Assembly: GCF_024178315.1 (NCBI RefSeq)
Contig: NZ_JAMZIK010000107.1
Coordinates: forward strand, 1-32,646
DNA: 32,646 nucleotides
Direction: 5' to 3'
Source of the DNA: Siccirubricoccus soli
GTDB lineage: Bacteria; Pseudomonadota; Alphaproteobacteria; Acetobacterales; Acetobacteraceae
In this document: piece after piece, positions 24,725 through 32,646 of the stretch
Layout of the letters: the number at the start of each line of letters is the position of its first letter
How positions within the stretch are numbered: position 1 is the first letter of the stretch
The notes under the pieces: model-generated
What the model was told of the DNA's origin: nothing
The model's input: the letters and a program-made list of their open reading frames with translations, nothing else
Database searches by the model: none
Translations under genes and position numbers: made by a program

Positions 24725-26422
24725 TCAGAAGCTGCGGCCGGCGGCGAGCACGAAATGCTCGGCGAGCGGCCCGAGGGCGAGGGCGGGCATGAATTGCAGC
24801 CCGCCGAGGATCAGGATCACCCCCGCCAGCAGGCCGGCGAAGAGCGGCCCATGGGTCGGGAAGGTGCCGGTGGAGGCGGCGAGCTTCGGCTTCAGCGCCA
24901 GGGCGCCGGCAATGCCCATCACCGGCACCACATAGGCGAAGCGGCCGAGCAGCATGGCGATGCCGAGGGTGGTATCCAGCCAGGGCGTGTCCGCCGCGAG
25001 GCCGCCGAAGGCTGAGCCGTTATTCCCCGCCGCCGAGCTGAAGGCGTAGAGCATCTCCGTCAGCCCGTGCGGGCCCTGGGCCGGGATGGAGGCGATGGCC
25101 GCCGGCAGCGCCACGGAGAGGCTGGCGAAGCCGAGGATGGTGGCGGGCAGCACCAGCACCGCCAGCATGGCCAGCTTGATCTCCCGCGCCTGCACCTTCT
25201 TGCCGAGGTATTCCGGCGTGCGGCCGACCATCAGCCCGGCGACGAAGACCGCCAGCAGGGCGAAGACCAGCATGCCGTAGAGGCCGGAGCCGACGCCGCC
25301 GGGCAGCACCTCGCCGAGCTGGATGAGGAAGAGCGGAATCAGCCCGCCGAGCGGAGTGAAGCTATCGAACATCGCATTCACCGCGCCGCAGGAAGCGCCG
25401 GTGGTGGTGGCGGAGAAGAGCGCGACGAGGGGCAGGCCGAAGCGAAGATCCTTGCCCTCCATATTGCCCTGGGTGGGATCGATGCCGAGCGCCAGGTGCA
25501 GCGGGTTGCCGCCCGCCTCCGCGGCATAGATCAGACCGGTCGCGACGACGACATAGCCGAGCATGACGGCGAGCAGCGCCCTGCCCTGCCGCCTGTCGCC
25601 CACCAGATGGCCGAAGGTGATGGCAAGGCTGAACGGAATGACTTGCTGGGCGATGATCTGCAGCGCGGTGGCGATGGCGTCCGGCCCCTCGAAGGGGTGC
25701 AGGGAATTCACCCCGAAGAAGCCGCCGCCATTGGTGCCGAGATGCTTGATGGCGATCTGGAAGGCGGCGGGGCCGAGGGGGATGAGCTGGGTCGCCCCCT
25801 CCAGCGTCCTTGCCTCGACATAGGGCGAGAGGGTCTGCGGCACGCCGAGGGCGACGAAGGCGAGGCCGAACACCAGGCTGAGCGGCAGCAGCAGATAGAG
25901 GCAGATGCGCACCAGATCCGCCCAGAAATTGCCGAGCTGGCTGACCCCGCCGGAGGCGAAGGCGCGGCAGACCGCGAAGGCGAGCGCGATGCCGGTGGCG
26001 GCGGAGAGGAAATTCTGCACCGCCAGCCCGGCCATCTGGCTGAGGTAGCTCAGCGCCGCCTCGCCGCTATAGGCCTGCCAATTGGTGTTGCTGATGAAGC
26101 TGGCCGTGGTGTTGAAGGCGAGCCAGGGCGACAGCCCGTCGAAGCCCTGCGGGTTCAGCGGCAACCCGCCCTGCAGCCGCAGCAGCGCGTAGAGCAGCGC
26201 GAAGCCCGCGGCATTGGCGGCGAGCATGGCCAGGGTATAGCTGCGCCAGCCCATGCCCCGCTTCGGGTCGATGCCGGCGGCGCGGTAGATCAGCGTCTCG
26301 ACCGGCGCGAGGAAGCCGAGGCGGCCATGCGCCACCGCGGCCGTGTAGCGCCCGAGCGGAATCGCCATGGCGACCGCAAGGGCGAGGACGAGCGCGATCT
26401 GCGCCCAGCCATTCCAGGTCAT
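24725..26422 (-). CDS. kdpA: Potassium-transporting ATPase potassium-binding subunit KdpA
   Basis: 565-residue channel-like subunit of the Kdp pump with about ten membrane helices. The four pore-loop selectivity-filter regions are visible in order: [55 protein letters not shown] and [14 protein letters not shown]. The filter glycines are retained, so K+ selectivity is expected. The start ATG at 26422 lies 4 nt after the kdpF stop. KdpA passes K+ into the intersubunit tunnel to KdpB. Confidence 0.97.
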   Translation of the reverse strand: MTWNGWAQIALVLALAVAMAIPLGRYTAAVAHGRLGFLAPVETLIYRAAGIDPKRGMGWRSYTLAMLAANAAGFALLYALLRLQGGLPLNPQGFDGLSPWLAFNTTASFISNTNWQAYSGEAALSYLSQMAGLAVQNFLSAATGIALAFAVCRAFASGGVSQLGNFWADLVRICLYLLLPLSLVFGLAFVALGVPQTLSPYVEARTLEGATQLIPLGPAAFQIAIKHLGTNGGGFFGVNSLHPFEGPDAIATALQIIAQQVIPFSLAITFGHLVGDRRQGRALLAVMLGYVVVATGLIYAAEAGGNPLHLALGIDPTQGNMEGKDLRFGLPLVALFSATTTGASCGAVNAMFDSFTPLGGLIPLFLIQLGEVLPGGVGSGLYGMLVFALLAVFVAGLMVGRTPEYLGKKVQAREIKLAMLAVLVLPATILGFASLSVALPAAIASIPAQGPHGLTEMLYAFSSAAGNNGSAFGGLAADTPWLDTTLGIAMLLGRFAYVVPVMGIAGALALKPKLAASTGTFPTHGPLFAGLLAGVILILGGLQFMPALALGPLAEHFVLAAGRSF

Positions 26423-26426
26423 GGAA

Positions 26427-26513
26427 TCAGAGATCCTCGGGGCGCAGCAGCGCCCATAGCAGATAGATCAGGAGGAAGGCGGTGACGGCGCCGCCGAGCA
26501 GCAGCGGGACCAT
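26427..26513 (-). CDS. kdpF: Kdp complex small membrane subunit KdpF
   Basis: 28-residue single-span peptide with the usual KdpF shape: [20 protein letters not shown] then ALLRPEDL. The RPE(D/K) end and the position directly before kdpA are diagnostic. KdpF packs between KdpA and KdpB and stabilises the complex. Its ATG overlaps the stop of the 27-codon gene upstream as TGATG, and its own stop is 4 nt before kdpA. Its Shine-Dalgarno is weak, so re-initiation from the upstream peptide is plausible. Confidence 0.93.
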   Translation of the reverse strand: MVPLLLGGAVTAFLLIYLLWALLRPEDL

Positions 26514-26596
26514 CAGACGCGCTCGCAGCCCAGCGCATAGGCCGCCATCAGCGCAAAGCCGCCAAGGCCGAGCGCCAGGAGCAGGAGATCGAGCAT
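26513..26596 (-). CDS. 27-residue membrane peptide overlapping kdpF
   Basis: ATG at 26596 reads MLDLLLLALGLGGFALMAAY followed by ALGCERV and a TGA that shares one base with the kdpF ATG. The peptide is a hydrophobic helix (about residues 4-22) followed by Cys, Glu and Arg. AGGTGA lies about 6 nt upstream of the ATG. Position, coupling and membrane character suggest an additional Kdp-linked small protein or a translated leader that sets kdpF expression. I recall similar unannotated peptides before kdpF in other proteobacteria, but that is memory, not checked. It is too short for standard gene callers. Confidence 0.65.
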   Translation of the reverse strand: MLDLLLLALGLGGFALMAAYALGCERV

Positions 26597-26651
26597 GGGA
26601 AGTCACCTGTGCCCGGGGGATCCGGGTCCGGTGAAGGACTAGGTGGGGCCG

Positions 26652-26703
26652 GCGTAAAGCCGCCATTCGCAAGGGCGGGCCGGCGCATAAAATCGGCATA
26701 AAA
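26652..26703. promoter_or_regulatory. Candidate KdpE operator: phased A/T-rich direct repeats
   Basis: GCATAAAA occurs at 26685-26692 and 26696-26703, exactly 11 bp apart, and the related GCGTAAAG starts at 26652, 33 bp before the first. All three lie on one helix face. On the minus strand the pair reads TTTTATGCCGATTTTATGC, similar in layout to the E. coli KdpE site (TTTATAC then TTTACA). It is the most A/T-rich spot in the 147-nt gap between the divergent kdp operons, 41-92 nt before kdpD and 56-107 nt before the 27-codon gene. Confidence 0.55.
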
Positions 26704-26743
26704 GCCGCAGCGCCGGACGGCCCGGCCTGCTAACCACGGCGGG

Positions 26744-29398
26744 ATGCCGGAGGAGCCTGCCCGACCCGACCCGGACGCCCTGCTCGCCCTGGCGCGGCGG
26801 GAGGGGCGCGGGCGGCTGAAGGTCTTCCTCGGCGCCGCGCCGGGGGTGGGGAAGACCTGGGAGATGCTGGCCGAGGCGCGAAGGGTGCAGGCCAGCGGCG
26901 CCGAGGTATTGATCGGCATCGTCGAGACCCATGGAAGGGCGGAGACCGCGGCGGCGATCGGCCCCCTCCCCATGCTGCCGCGCGCTCGCCTCCCGCATCG
27001 CGGGCAGATGATCGAGGAATTCGACCTCGATGCCGCCCTCGCCCGCCGCCCCGGCATCCTGCTGCTGGACGAGCTGGCGCACAGCAACGCTCCCGGCAGC
27101 CGCCACCCGAAGCGCTGGCAGGATGTGGAGGAGCTGCGCGAGGCGGGGATCGAGGTCTGGACCACGATGAACGTCCAGCACCTGGAGAGCCTCTCCGAGG
27201 CGGTGGCGCGCATCACCGGCGTGCGGGTGGCGGAGACCGTGCCGGACCGGGTGCTGGCCGAGGCGGATGCGGTGGAGCTGATCGACATCCCGCCCGCCGA
27301 GCTGATCGAGCGGCTGCGCCAGGGGAAGGTGTACCGGCCGGACCAGGCGGCGCGGGCGCTGCGCGGCTTCTTCCGCGAGGGCAATTTGGCGGCGCTCAGG
27401 GAGATGGCGCTGCGCCGGGTGGCGGAGCGGGTGGATGCCGACGTCACCTCCTACATGCGGGCCAATGCCATCGCCGGCCCCTGGCCTGCCGGCGACCGGG
27501 TGATGGCGCTGATCGGCCAGGAGCCGGGGGCGGAGCAGGTGGTGCGAGCGGCGCGGCGCATCGCCGATGCGCTGAAGGCGCCGCTGGTGGCGCTGCATGT
27601 GGAGCGCCCGGCGGGGCGCGAGGCGGGCGATCCCGGCCCGGCGCTGCGCCTGGCGGAACAACTCGGCGCCCTGGCGGAGACGGTGGTGGCAGGCGACGTG
27701 CCGGGCGCCATCCTGCGGGAGGCGCGGGCGCGCAATGCGACGCATCTCGTCATGGGCCGCGGCCGGCCGCCCTGGTGGCGGCGGGCGCTGGGGCGGACGC
27801 TGGCGGCCAGGCTGCTGCGCCAGGCGACGGATTTCACCCTGCATCTGGTACCACTGCCGGGCGTGGCGGCGCCGGCGCCGCCGGCCGAGCCCCGCGGCCT
27901 GCCGGCCTGGCTGGGCTGGGCGGCGGTGCCGGCGCTGGTGGCCAGCGCCACGCTGGTCGCGCTCGGGGCGGATGGGCAGGTGCCGGAAGGCGCGCTCGGG
28001 ATGGTCTACCTGGTGCCGATCGTCGCCGCCGCGGTGGGGTTCGGTCCGCTGCCGGGCGGGCTTGCCGCGCTGCTTGGCTTCCTCGCCTGGAACTACCTCT
28101 TCCTGCCGCCGCGGCATGAATTGGCCATCGCCAGCCCGCAGGATGTGGTGGGCGTGGTGGTCTTCGCCCTGGTGGCGCTGCTGCTGGCCGGCACCGCCGG
28201 GGGCCTCGGCCGTTCCGTGCGGGCGGCGCGGGCGCGGCTGCTGGGCCTGCGGCGGCTGGTGGAGTTCAGCCGGCGCCTGGGCGCGCCGGGGGACCGGGCG
28301 GATCTCGTGCAGGCCATTGCCGAGGAAGCCTCCCGCATCGCCGGCGGGCCGGCCTGCGTGCTGCTGCCCCTGCCCCCGCTGCCTGGGGAAACGGCGCCGG
28401 AGCCGGTGCTGCGCGCCGCCGTGCCGCTGGAGGCCGTGCCGGACGAGGCGAGCATGGCCGCCGCCCGCTGGGCCATTGCCAACGCCAAGCCGGCCGGGCG
28501 CGGCACGGATACCCTGCCCGCCGCCGCCTGGCAGTTCCGCCCCATGCGCACCGCCCGGGGCTTGGCCGGGCTGGTCGGGCTGCAGCCGCCGGAGCGCCGG
28601 CTGGAGGGCGAGGCGGACCGGGCGCTGGCGGCGCTGCTGGACCAGGCGGCCGTCGCCCTGGAGCGGGCGGAGCTGATGGAGGAGCGCGCCCGGGACGAGG
28701 CGCGGGCGGAGACGGAGGCGCTGCGCACCGCCCTGCTCACCTCCCTCGGCCATGATCTGAAAACGCCGCTCACCGCCATCCGCGGCGCCATCGGCACGCT
28801 GCGCGGCGCCGGGGCTGGGCTGCCGGAGGCGGTGCGGGCGGATCTGCTGGCGACGGCCGAGGAGGAGACGGCAAGGCTAACCCGCTGGATCGGCCATATC
28901 CTCGATATGGTGCGGATCGAAAACCGGCAGATCCAGCCGCGGCGGGAGGCGGTGGACCTGGCCGAGGCGCTGGAGACCGCCGCCGCCCGGGCCGGCCGCG
29001 CCGCCGGCCGGCGGATCGCGGTGGAGGCGGCGACGCGGCCCGTCGCCCCGCGCCTCGACCCCGCCCTGCTGGACCAGGTGCTGGGCAATCTGCTGGACAA
29101 TGCGCTGAAATTCTCGGGGCCCCAGGGTCATGTGACGGCGCGAGGCTGGCGGGAGGGGGCGGAGGTGGTGATCGCCATCGAGGATGACGGGCCGGGCATT
29201 CCGCGGGAGGAGCTGCGCCTGGTCTTCGACCCCTTCTTCCGCGCCCGGCGGGCGGACCGCATCGCCGCCGGCAGCGGCCTCGGCCTCGCCATCTGCCGCG
29301 GGCTGGTGCAGGCCATGGGCGGGCGCATCGCCGCCGAGAGCCCGCTGGCGCCCGATGGCAGGGGCACCCGCATGATCCTCCGCTTCCCCGGCACATGA
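26744..29398 (+). CDS. kdpD: Osmosensitive K+ channel sensor histidine kinase KdpD
   Basis: 884-residue sensor kinase controlling kdp expression in response to K+ limitation. The N-terminal KdpD domain has Walker A GAAPGVGKT at 30-38 and LLLDELAHSNAPGSRHPKRW (about 106-125), then a USP-like domain (about 250-370). Four closely spaced membrane helices lie at about 387-490, followed by a GAF-like region, the His670 phosphoacceptor in SLGHDLKTPLTA, and the ATPase motifs LLDNALKFS, EDDGPGIP and GSGLGLAI. It is divergent from kdpFABC. Its stop overlaps the kdpE start by 4 nt (ATGA). Length and domain order match the family fully. Confidence 0.97.
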   Translation: MPEEPARPDPDALLALARREGRGRLKVFLGAAPGVGKTWEMLAEARRVQASGAEVLIGIVETHGRAETAAAIGPLPMLPRARLPHRGQMIEEFDLDAALARRPGILLLDELAHSNAPGSRHPKRWQDVEELREAGIEVWTTMNVQHLESLSEAVARITGVRVAETVPDRVLAEADAVELIDIPPAELIERLRQGKVYRPDQAARALRGFFREGNLAALREMALRRVAERVDADVTSYMRANAIAGPWPAGDRVMALIGQEPGAEQVVRAARRIADALKAPLVALHVERPAGREAGDPGPALRLAEQLGALAETVVAGDVPGAILREARARNATHLVMGRGRPPWWRRALGRTLAARLLRQATDFTLHLVPLPGVAAPAPPAEPRGLPAWLGWAAVPALVASATLVALGADGQVPEGALGMVYLVPIVAAAVGFGPLPGGLAALLGFLAWNYLFLPPRHELAIASPQDVVGVVVFALVALLLAGTAGGLGRSVRAARARLLGLRRLVEFSRRLGAPGDRADLVQAIAEEASRIAGGPACVLLPLPPLPGETAPEPVLRAAVPLEAVPDEASMAAARWAIANAKPAGRGTDTLPAAAWQFRPMRTARGLAGLVGLQPPERRLEGEADRALAALLDQAAVALERAELMEERARDEARAETEALRTALLTSLGHDLKTPLTAIRGAIGTLRGAGAGLPEAVRADLLATAEEETARLTRWIGHILDMVRIENRQIQPRREAVDLAEALETAAARAGRAAGRRIAVEAATRPVAPRLDPALLDQVLGNLLDNALKFSGPQGHVTARGWREGAEVVIAIEDDGPGIPREELRLVFDPFFRARRADRIAAGSGLGLAICRGLVQAMGGRIAAESPLAPDGRGTRMILRFPGT

Positions 29399-30102
29399 GC
29401 GGACTGGACGCGCCCCGCGTGCTCGTCATCGACGACGAGCCGCAGATCCACCGCTTCCTCGCCCCGGCCCTCTCCGCCTCGGGCTACGCGCCGCTGCGGG
29501 CGGAGACCGGGGCTGAGGGGCTGAAGCGGGCGGCGGAGGGCGCGCCGGCGCTAATCCTGCTCGATCTCGGCCTGCCGGACATGGATGGCAAGGCGCTGAT
29601 CCCCCGGCTGCGCGGCTTCACCGCCGCGCCCATCGTCATCCTCTCGGCGCGGGAGCAGGAGGCGGAGAAGGTGGCGGCGCTGGATGCCGGGGCCGATGAC
29701 TATGTGGAGAAGCCCTTCGCCCTGGCCGAGCTGCTGGCCCGGATGCGGGCGGTGCTGCGGCGGGGCGGCCGGCCGGCGCCGGCCGCGCCGGTGGTGCGGA
29801 GCGGCCCGCTCGAGGTGGATTTCGCCCGCCGCACGGCGCGGCTGGAGGGCCAGCCGCCGCTGAAGCTGACGCCGCGGGAATGGGATCTGCTGGCCGCCCT
29901 GGCCCGGGCGGGGGAGGGCCGCGTCATCACCCAGCGACAGCTGCTGACCGCGGTCTGGGGGCCGGCACATCTGGAGGATGCGCAGTATCTCCGCGTCTAT
30001 ATCGGCCATCTGCGACAGAAGCTGGGGCCGGCGGCCGGGCTGATCCGGACGGAGCCCGGGATCGGCTACCGCTTCGGCCCGGCCGAGGAGGAGGCGGGCT
30101 GA
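29395..30102 (+). CDS. kdpE: KDP operon response regulator KdpE
   Basis: 235-residue OmpR-family response regulator. The receiver domain has the acidic pair D13-D14, phosphoacceptor D57 in LLDLGLPDMDG, and the switch Lys107 in YVEKPF. The C-terminal winged helix carries KLTPREWDLLAAL and QYLRVYIGHLRQKL, then EPGIGYRF. KdpE phosphorylated by KdpD activates the kdp operon. The 4-nt overlap with kdpD indicates coupling. The phased GCATAAAA repeats at 26652-26703 are its likely target. Confidence 0.96.
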   Translation: MSGLDAPRVLVIDDEPQIHRFLAPALSASGYAPLRAETGAEGLKRAAEGAPALILLDLGLPDMDGKALIPRLRGFTAAPIVILSAREQEAEKVAALDAGADDYVEKPFALAELLARMRAVLRRGGRPAPAAPVVRSGPLEVDFARRTARLEGQPPLKLTPREWDLLAALARAGEGRVITQRQLLTAVWGPAHLEDAQYLRVYIGHLRQKLGPAAGLIRTEPGIGYRFGPAEEEAG

Positions 30103-30169
30103 GCGGCTGCCGCTTGCCTCTCCTGCCTCTGGCCCCTCCCCCGGCTTTGCGATAACAGGCCGGGGGCCG

Positions 30170-30259
30170 GGATGGGTGGCCGAGTGGTTTAAGGCAGCAG
30201 TCTTGAAAACTGCCGTAGGGGCAACCCTACCGTGGGTTCGAATCCCACCCCATCCGCCA
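30170..30259 (+). tRNA. tRNA-Ser (anticodon UGA)
   Basis: 90 nt including an encoded CCA. The acceptor stem is GGATGGG (30170-30176) with CCCATCC (30249-30255), discriminator G, then CCA. The D region is TGGCCGAGTGGTTTAAGGC, the anticodon stem GCAGT/ACTGC with loop CTTGAAA gives TGA, a long variable arm (GTAGGGGCAACCCTAC) identifies the class II serine type, and the T loop is GGTTCGAATC. It reads UCA and probably other UCN codons. Located between kdpE and a hairpin. Confidence 0.97.
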
Positions 30260-30276
30260 GGCGGCAAGGGCAAGGG

Positions 30277-30302
30277 CCGCCGCGCCCGGCCGGACGCGGC
30301 GG
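30277..30302. terminator. Strong GC hairpin between tRNA-Ser and the surface-protein gene
   Basis: CCGCCGCG (30277-30284) and CGCGGCGG (30295-30302) are perfect 8-bp arms around a loop that contains the palindrome CCGGCCGG. It is 18 nt past the tRNA and 32 nt past the stop of the minus-strand gene, so it is positioned to serve as a bidirectional terminator for the two convergent units. Confidence 0.5.
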
Positions 30303-30333
30303 CGTGCATGGCACGGGGCGAGACGCCCGCGCC

Positions 30334-32646
30334 TTACCAGACCTGGTCGGCGGCGACCGCGATCTTCGTCGTGACGCCGTTGTGGGTGACCGTACCGTAA
30401 TTGTTGTACTCGTCCAGCCAATCCTCGATCATCTTCCCCGCGGCGATGCCGTCCGACGCGTAATTCCAGGCGCTGGCACTGCCGCTCACCTTGGTGCTGG
30501 AGGCGCTGAGGGTCAGGCTGCCATCGCCCCTGCCGTCGCCATTCTCATCCTTGGTGGTGCGGGTGAGCCAAGTGATGCCCTGGGCGATGGCGTCCCGCGC
30601 GTCGAAAACGGCGCTGCTGTTCGCCGCATCCGTGATGGGGTTGCCGGCCAGGTAGTTCAGCCAGCTCGCCACCAGGGCGCGGTCCAGGATGTAGCGTACA
30701 TCGGCGGCGGAGTTGGAGGCGGTAAGCGCGTTCAGCGCCTCGCCCTGGGTGTAGAAGATCGTCGTCTCGCCGGCATCGGTGATGCCGTTCTTGTTGAAGT
30801 CGCCGATCAGGATGCCCGCCTTGTAGGCCTTGCTGACCGGGTCCAGGACGCCCTTCGCGCCATAGGTCTGGTAGAGGATGTCGCCATCGGCGAAGCCCGC
30901 CGTGCCGCACTGCTTCGGCGCGCTCGCATCGCCATCCCAGAAATCCTGCCACCCCGCGGATTTCCAGAAGCCAGGGGTGCGGGTGCCGGGGCCGTCGATG
31001 CCGTAGAAATTGGCGCTGTCGCTGTCCGTCACCGTCGTGGAGTGGCCGAAGTCGTCGGTGTACGTCACGGTGACCGTCGCCGTATCCGTGTGCTGCCCGG
31101 CCTGCCAGCTGCCATTCACGATCAGGGTGTAGCTGCTGTCGTTGTCGCCGCAGAAGGATGAGGAGTAGGCGTCCAGGCTCGCGATCTTGATGGCGGTACC
31201 GCTGCTGCGGCCATTCAGGTCGAGCTGGTCGTCCGACAGGGTGATGTTGTTCAGCGTCACATTGCCGGTGTTGGTGACGACGAATTTGAACTTCACCGCG
31301 ACGCCTTCGGTCGCCAGCGGGCCGGGGCCGGTATCCGCGTCGTACCAGGTGCGGCCGCCATCGACCGAGACGTATTTCTCGACATCGACCTTCGGCGCGG
31401 CGCCGAAATAGGAGCTGCTGTCGCGGTCGCTGACGGTCTTGGAGCCGTAGGCGTCGGTGTATTTCCCCGTCACCGTCGCGGTGTTGCTGTAGGTGCCGGC
31501 GCCGGCGATGCCGGTTTCCGTGAAGGTCCAGGTCTCGCCGGCATCGAGGATGCCGTTGCCATTGTCCCCGGTGACGTGGGTGATGACGCCTTCCTTGTTG
31601 TCTTCCACCAAGACATCGGTCAGGGCGACGTTGCCGGTGTTCTTCACCGTGTAGGTCCAAGTGACGGCGCTGCCGGCCAAGATGGTCCCGCTATCCGAGC
31701 CGTTGGTGACCTTGTTGATGCAGAGCGAGGGGCAGGGGTTGGCGACGGTCTGGATCAGCCCGGCATCGAGGGTGGTGTTGCTCTGGCCGGAGGTCAGCGT
31801 CACCTGCTGCGTCACACCGCTGACCGCATCGCTGTCCCGGCTGTCATCCGCGCCCTTGTTGGCGCCGGTGAAGCCGTAGCCGGTGGGGGCTAGGAACTTC
31901 ACGCTGTAGGTGCCGGGAACCAGCTCCGTGAAGCCGTAATTGCCGTTGCCGTCGGTGACGGTGGTCTCGATGACGGTGCCGGCAGCATTCAGCAACAGCA
32001 CGGTCACCTTGCCGAAGCCGACCTCGCCGCTGTCCTGGATGCCGTTCTTGTTACTGTCGAACCAGACCTTGTCGCCGAGCGAGGCCAGCTTGTAGAAGCC
32101 GGCATCAAGGGTGGTGTCGCTCTGGCCGGAGGCCAGCGTCACCTGCTGGGTCACGCCGTTGACGGCGTCGCTGTCCTTCGCGTCGTTCGCGCCCTGGTTG
32201 GCCGCGGTGGCCACATAGCCGTCAGGCGTTGCGAACTTCACGCGGTAGGTAGCGGGCGCCTGGTTGCTGAAGAGGTAGCTGCCATCGGCGGCGGTGGTGG
32301 TGGCGGCGACCACCGTGCCGGCGGCGCCCAGCAGCTCCACCGTCACGCCGGCGATGCCGGCCTCGCCGGCGTCCTGCACGCCGTTGGCGTTCTCGTCCTC
32401 AAAGACGAAGTCACCGAGGGAGACCGGCTGGCTGACCGGGGCCGGCTTGTAGAAGCCGGCATCCAGCGTGCCGTTGTATTCGCCGGAGCTCAGCGTCACC
32501 TGCTGGGTGGTGCCGCCGACCGCGTCGCTGTCCGCCGCATCGTCGCCCCCCTGGTTGGCCGGGCTTGCCTCGTAGCCCGCCGGGGTGACGAAATGCACGC
32601 TGTAGGTGCCGGGGGTCTGGCCGGTGAAGCCGTAGCTGCCATCCGC
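30334..32646 (-). CDS. SdrD-B repeat surface-type protein, C-terminal 770 residues (5' end beyond window)
   Basis: The frame is open to the window edge, so the start lies outside. Visible from the N-side: the end of one SdrD-B-like Cna-type unit, then two complete units (SLGDFVFEDENANGVQDAGE and SLGDKVWFDSNKNGIQDSGE, with DGSYLF/NGNYGF and TQQVTL motifs), each with Ca2+-type Asp/Asn loops. DUF11/DUF7507-like beta-sandwich repeats follow (VTWTYTVKNTGNVALTDV, FKFVVTNTGNVTLNNITL). A C-terminal region begins TPGFWKSAGWQDFWDG. The protein ends IAVAADQVW. It is Asn/Asp/Ser/Thr-rich, unlike neighbours. No anchoring motif or type I signal is recognised. Likely extracellular stalk or adhesin. A DFNKNGITDAGE loop in the C-terminal region suggests further calcium binding. 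It lies next to a tRNA gene. Confidence 0.85.
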   Translation of the reverse strand, partial: ADGSYGFTGQTPGTYSVHFVTPAGYEASPANQGGDDAADSDAVGGTTQQVTLSSGEYNGTLDAGFYKPAPVSQPVSLGDFVFEDENANGVQDAGEAGIAGVTVELLGAAGTVVAATTTAADGSYLFSNQAPATYRVKFATPDGYVATAANQGANDAKDSDAVNGVTQQVTLASGQSDTTLDAGFYKLASLGDKVWFDSNKNGIQDSGEVGFGKVTVLLLNAAGTVIETTVTDGNGNYGFTELVPGTYSVKFLAPTGYGFTGANKGADDSRDSDAVSGVTQQVTLTSGQSNTTLDAGLIQTVANPCPSLCINKVTNGSDSGTILAGSAVTWTYTVKNTGNVALTDVLVEDNKEGVITHVTGDNGNGILDAGETWTFTETGIAGAGTYSNTATVTGKYTDAYGSKTVSDRDSSSYFGAAPKVDVEKYVSVDGGRTWYDADTGPGPLATEGVAVKFKFVVTNTGNVTLNNITLSDDQLDLNGRSSGTAIKIASLDAYSSSFCGDNDSSYTLIVNGSWQAGQHTDTATVTVTYTDDFGHSTTVTDSDSANFYGIDGPGTRTPGFWKSAGWQDFWDGDASAPKQCGTAGFADGDILYQTYGAKGVLDPVSKAYKAGILIGDFNKNGITDAGETTIFYTQGEALNALTASNSAADVRYILDRALVASWLNYLAGNPITDAANSSAVFDARDAIAQGITWLTRTTKDENGDGRGDGSLTLSASSTKVSGSASAWNYASDGIAAGKMIEDWLDEYNNYGTVTHNGVTTKIAVAADQVW
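31740..32646 (-). repeat. SdrD-B tandem repeats in the surface-protein gene
   Basis: The codons for TQQVTL recur near 31800, 32140 and 32497, that is 113 and 119 residues apart, the longer gap reflecting a short PAPVSQP linker. Each unit closes with a TLDAGFYK/TLDAGLIQ segment. The third unit is cut by the window end, so the total copy number is unknown. Confidence 0.8.

Noticed and set aside
22212-24935. 907-codon plus-strand open frame opposite kdpB/kdpC
   Set aside because: Antisense shadow; the minus strand encodes complete KdpB and KdpC.

Overview
The window is about 32.6 kb of very GC-rich (roughly 70% by eye), densely coding bacterial DNA. The gene content fits a heterotrophic alphaproteobacterium, most likely an Acetobacteraceae (Roseomonas-like) relative. 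Pointers are a Bug-type (TctC) periplasmic binding protein, an HWE-family histidine kinase, ketogluconate/idonate dehydrogenases, a DUF1127 protein and a TAGAGCATTTTC-type palindromic repeat. The taxonomic assignment is inference. No phage, IS element, CRISPR array or replication origin was seen.

Layout. (1) 1-3415: end of one RND efflux pump gene and a complete second one (MdtB/MdtC-like tandem pair). (2) 3428-5296: soluble triple-PAS HWE histidine kinase, convergent with the pump genes, followed by a 449-nt gene-poor stretch holding a 42-nt dispersed-type palindrome. (3) 5746-8535: sugar-acid dehydrogenases (L-idonate 5-dehydrogenase-like and a 2-hydroxyacid/2-ketoaldonate reductase in one coupled unit, divergent from a gluconate 5-dehydrogenase-like SDR). 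Together they could interconvert idonate, ketogluconates and gluconate. (4) 8673-10248: a thiolase-fold protein whose nucleophilic cysteine position is glycine, paired with a DUF35 OB-fold protein whose zinc knuckles are half lost. (5) 10345-17391: Crp/Fnr regulator, small DUF1127 protein divergent from a LysR regulator, canonical acetyl-CoA acetyltransferase divergent from a ketopantoate-reductase-like gene plus TetR, then an LLM oxidoreductase and a Bug binding protein.

(6) 17456-21886: a 1476-residue RTX protein. It has nine tandem units of almost exactly 78 residues, then about three 56-residue units, then calcium-binding nonapeptides and a type I secretion-like C-terminus. No type I secretion genes are visible nearby. 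(7) 22035-30102: a complete Kdp potassium-uptake locus. kdpFABC is on the minus strand, preceded by a 27-codon membrane peptide gene that overlaps kdpF by one base. kdpDE is divergent on the plus strand. The intergenic region carries A/T-rich direct repeats spaced by whole helical turns, a candidate KdpE operator. (8) 30170-30259: tRNA-Ser(UGA), then a strong GC hairpin. (9) 30334 to the window end: the 3' part of a large SdrD-B-repeat surface-type protein ending in a PGFWK-type C-terminal region.

Long open frames antisense to most genes result from the high GC content and were left out. Starts were chosen from Shine-Dalgarno position and family N-termini. All functional calls rest on reading the translated sequence by eye, without database searches.
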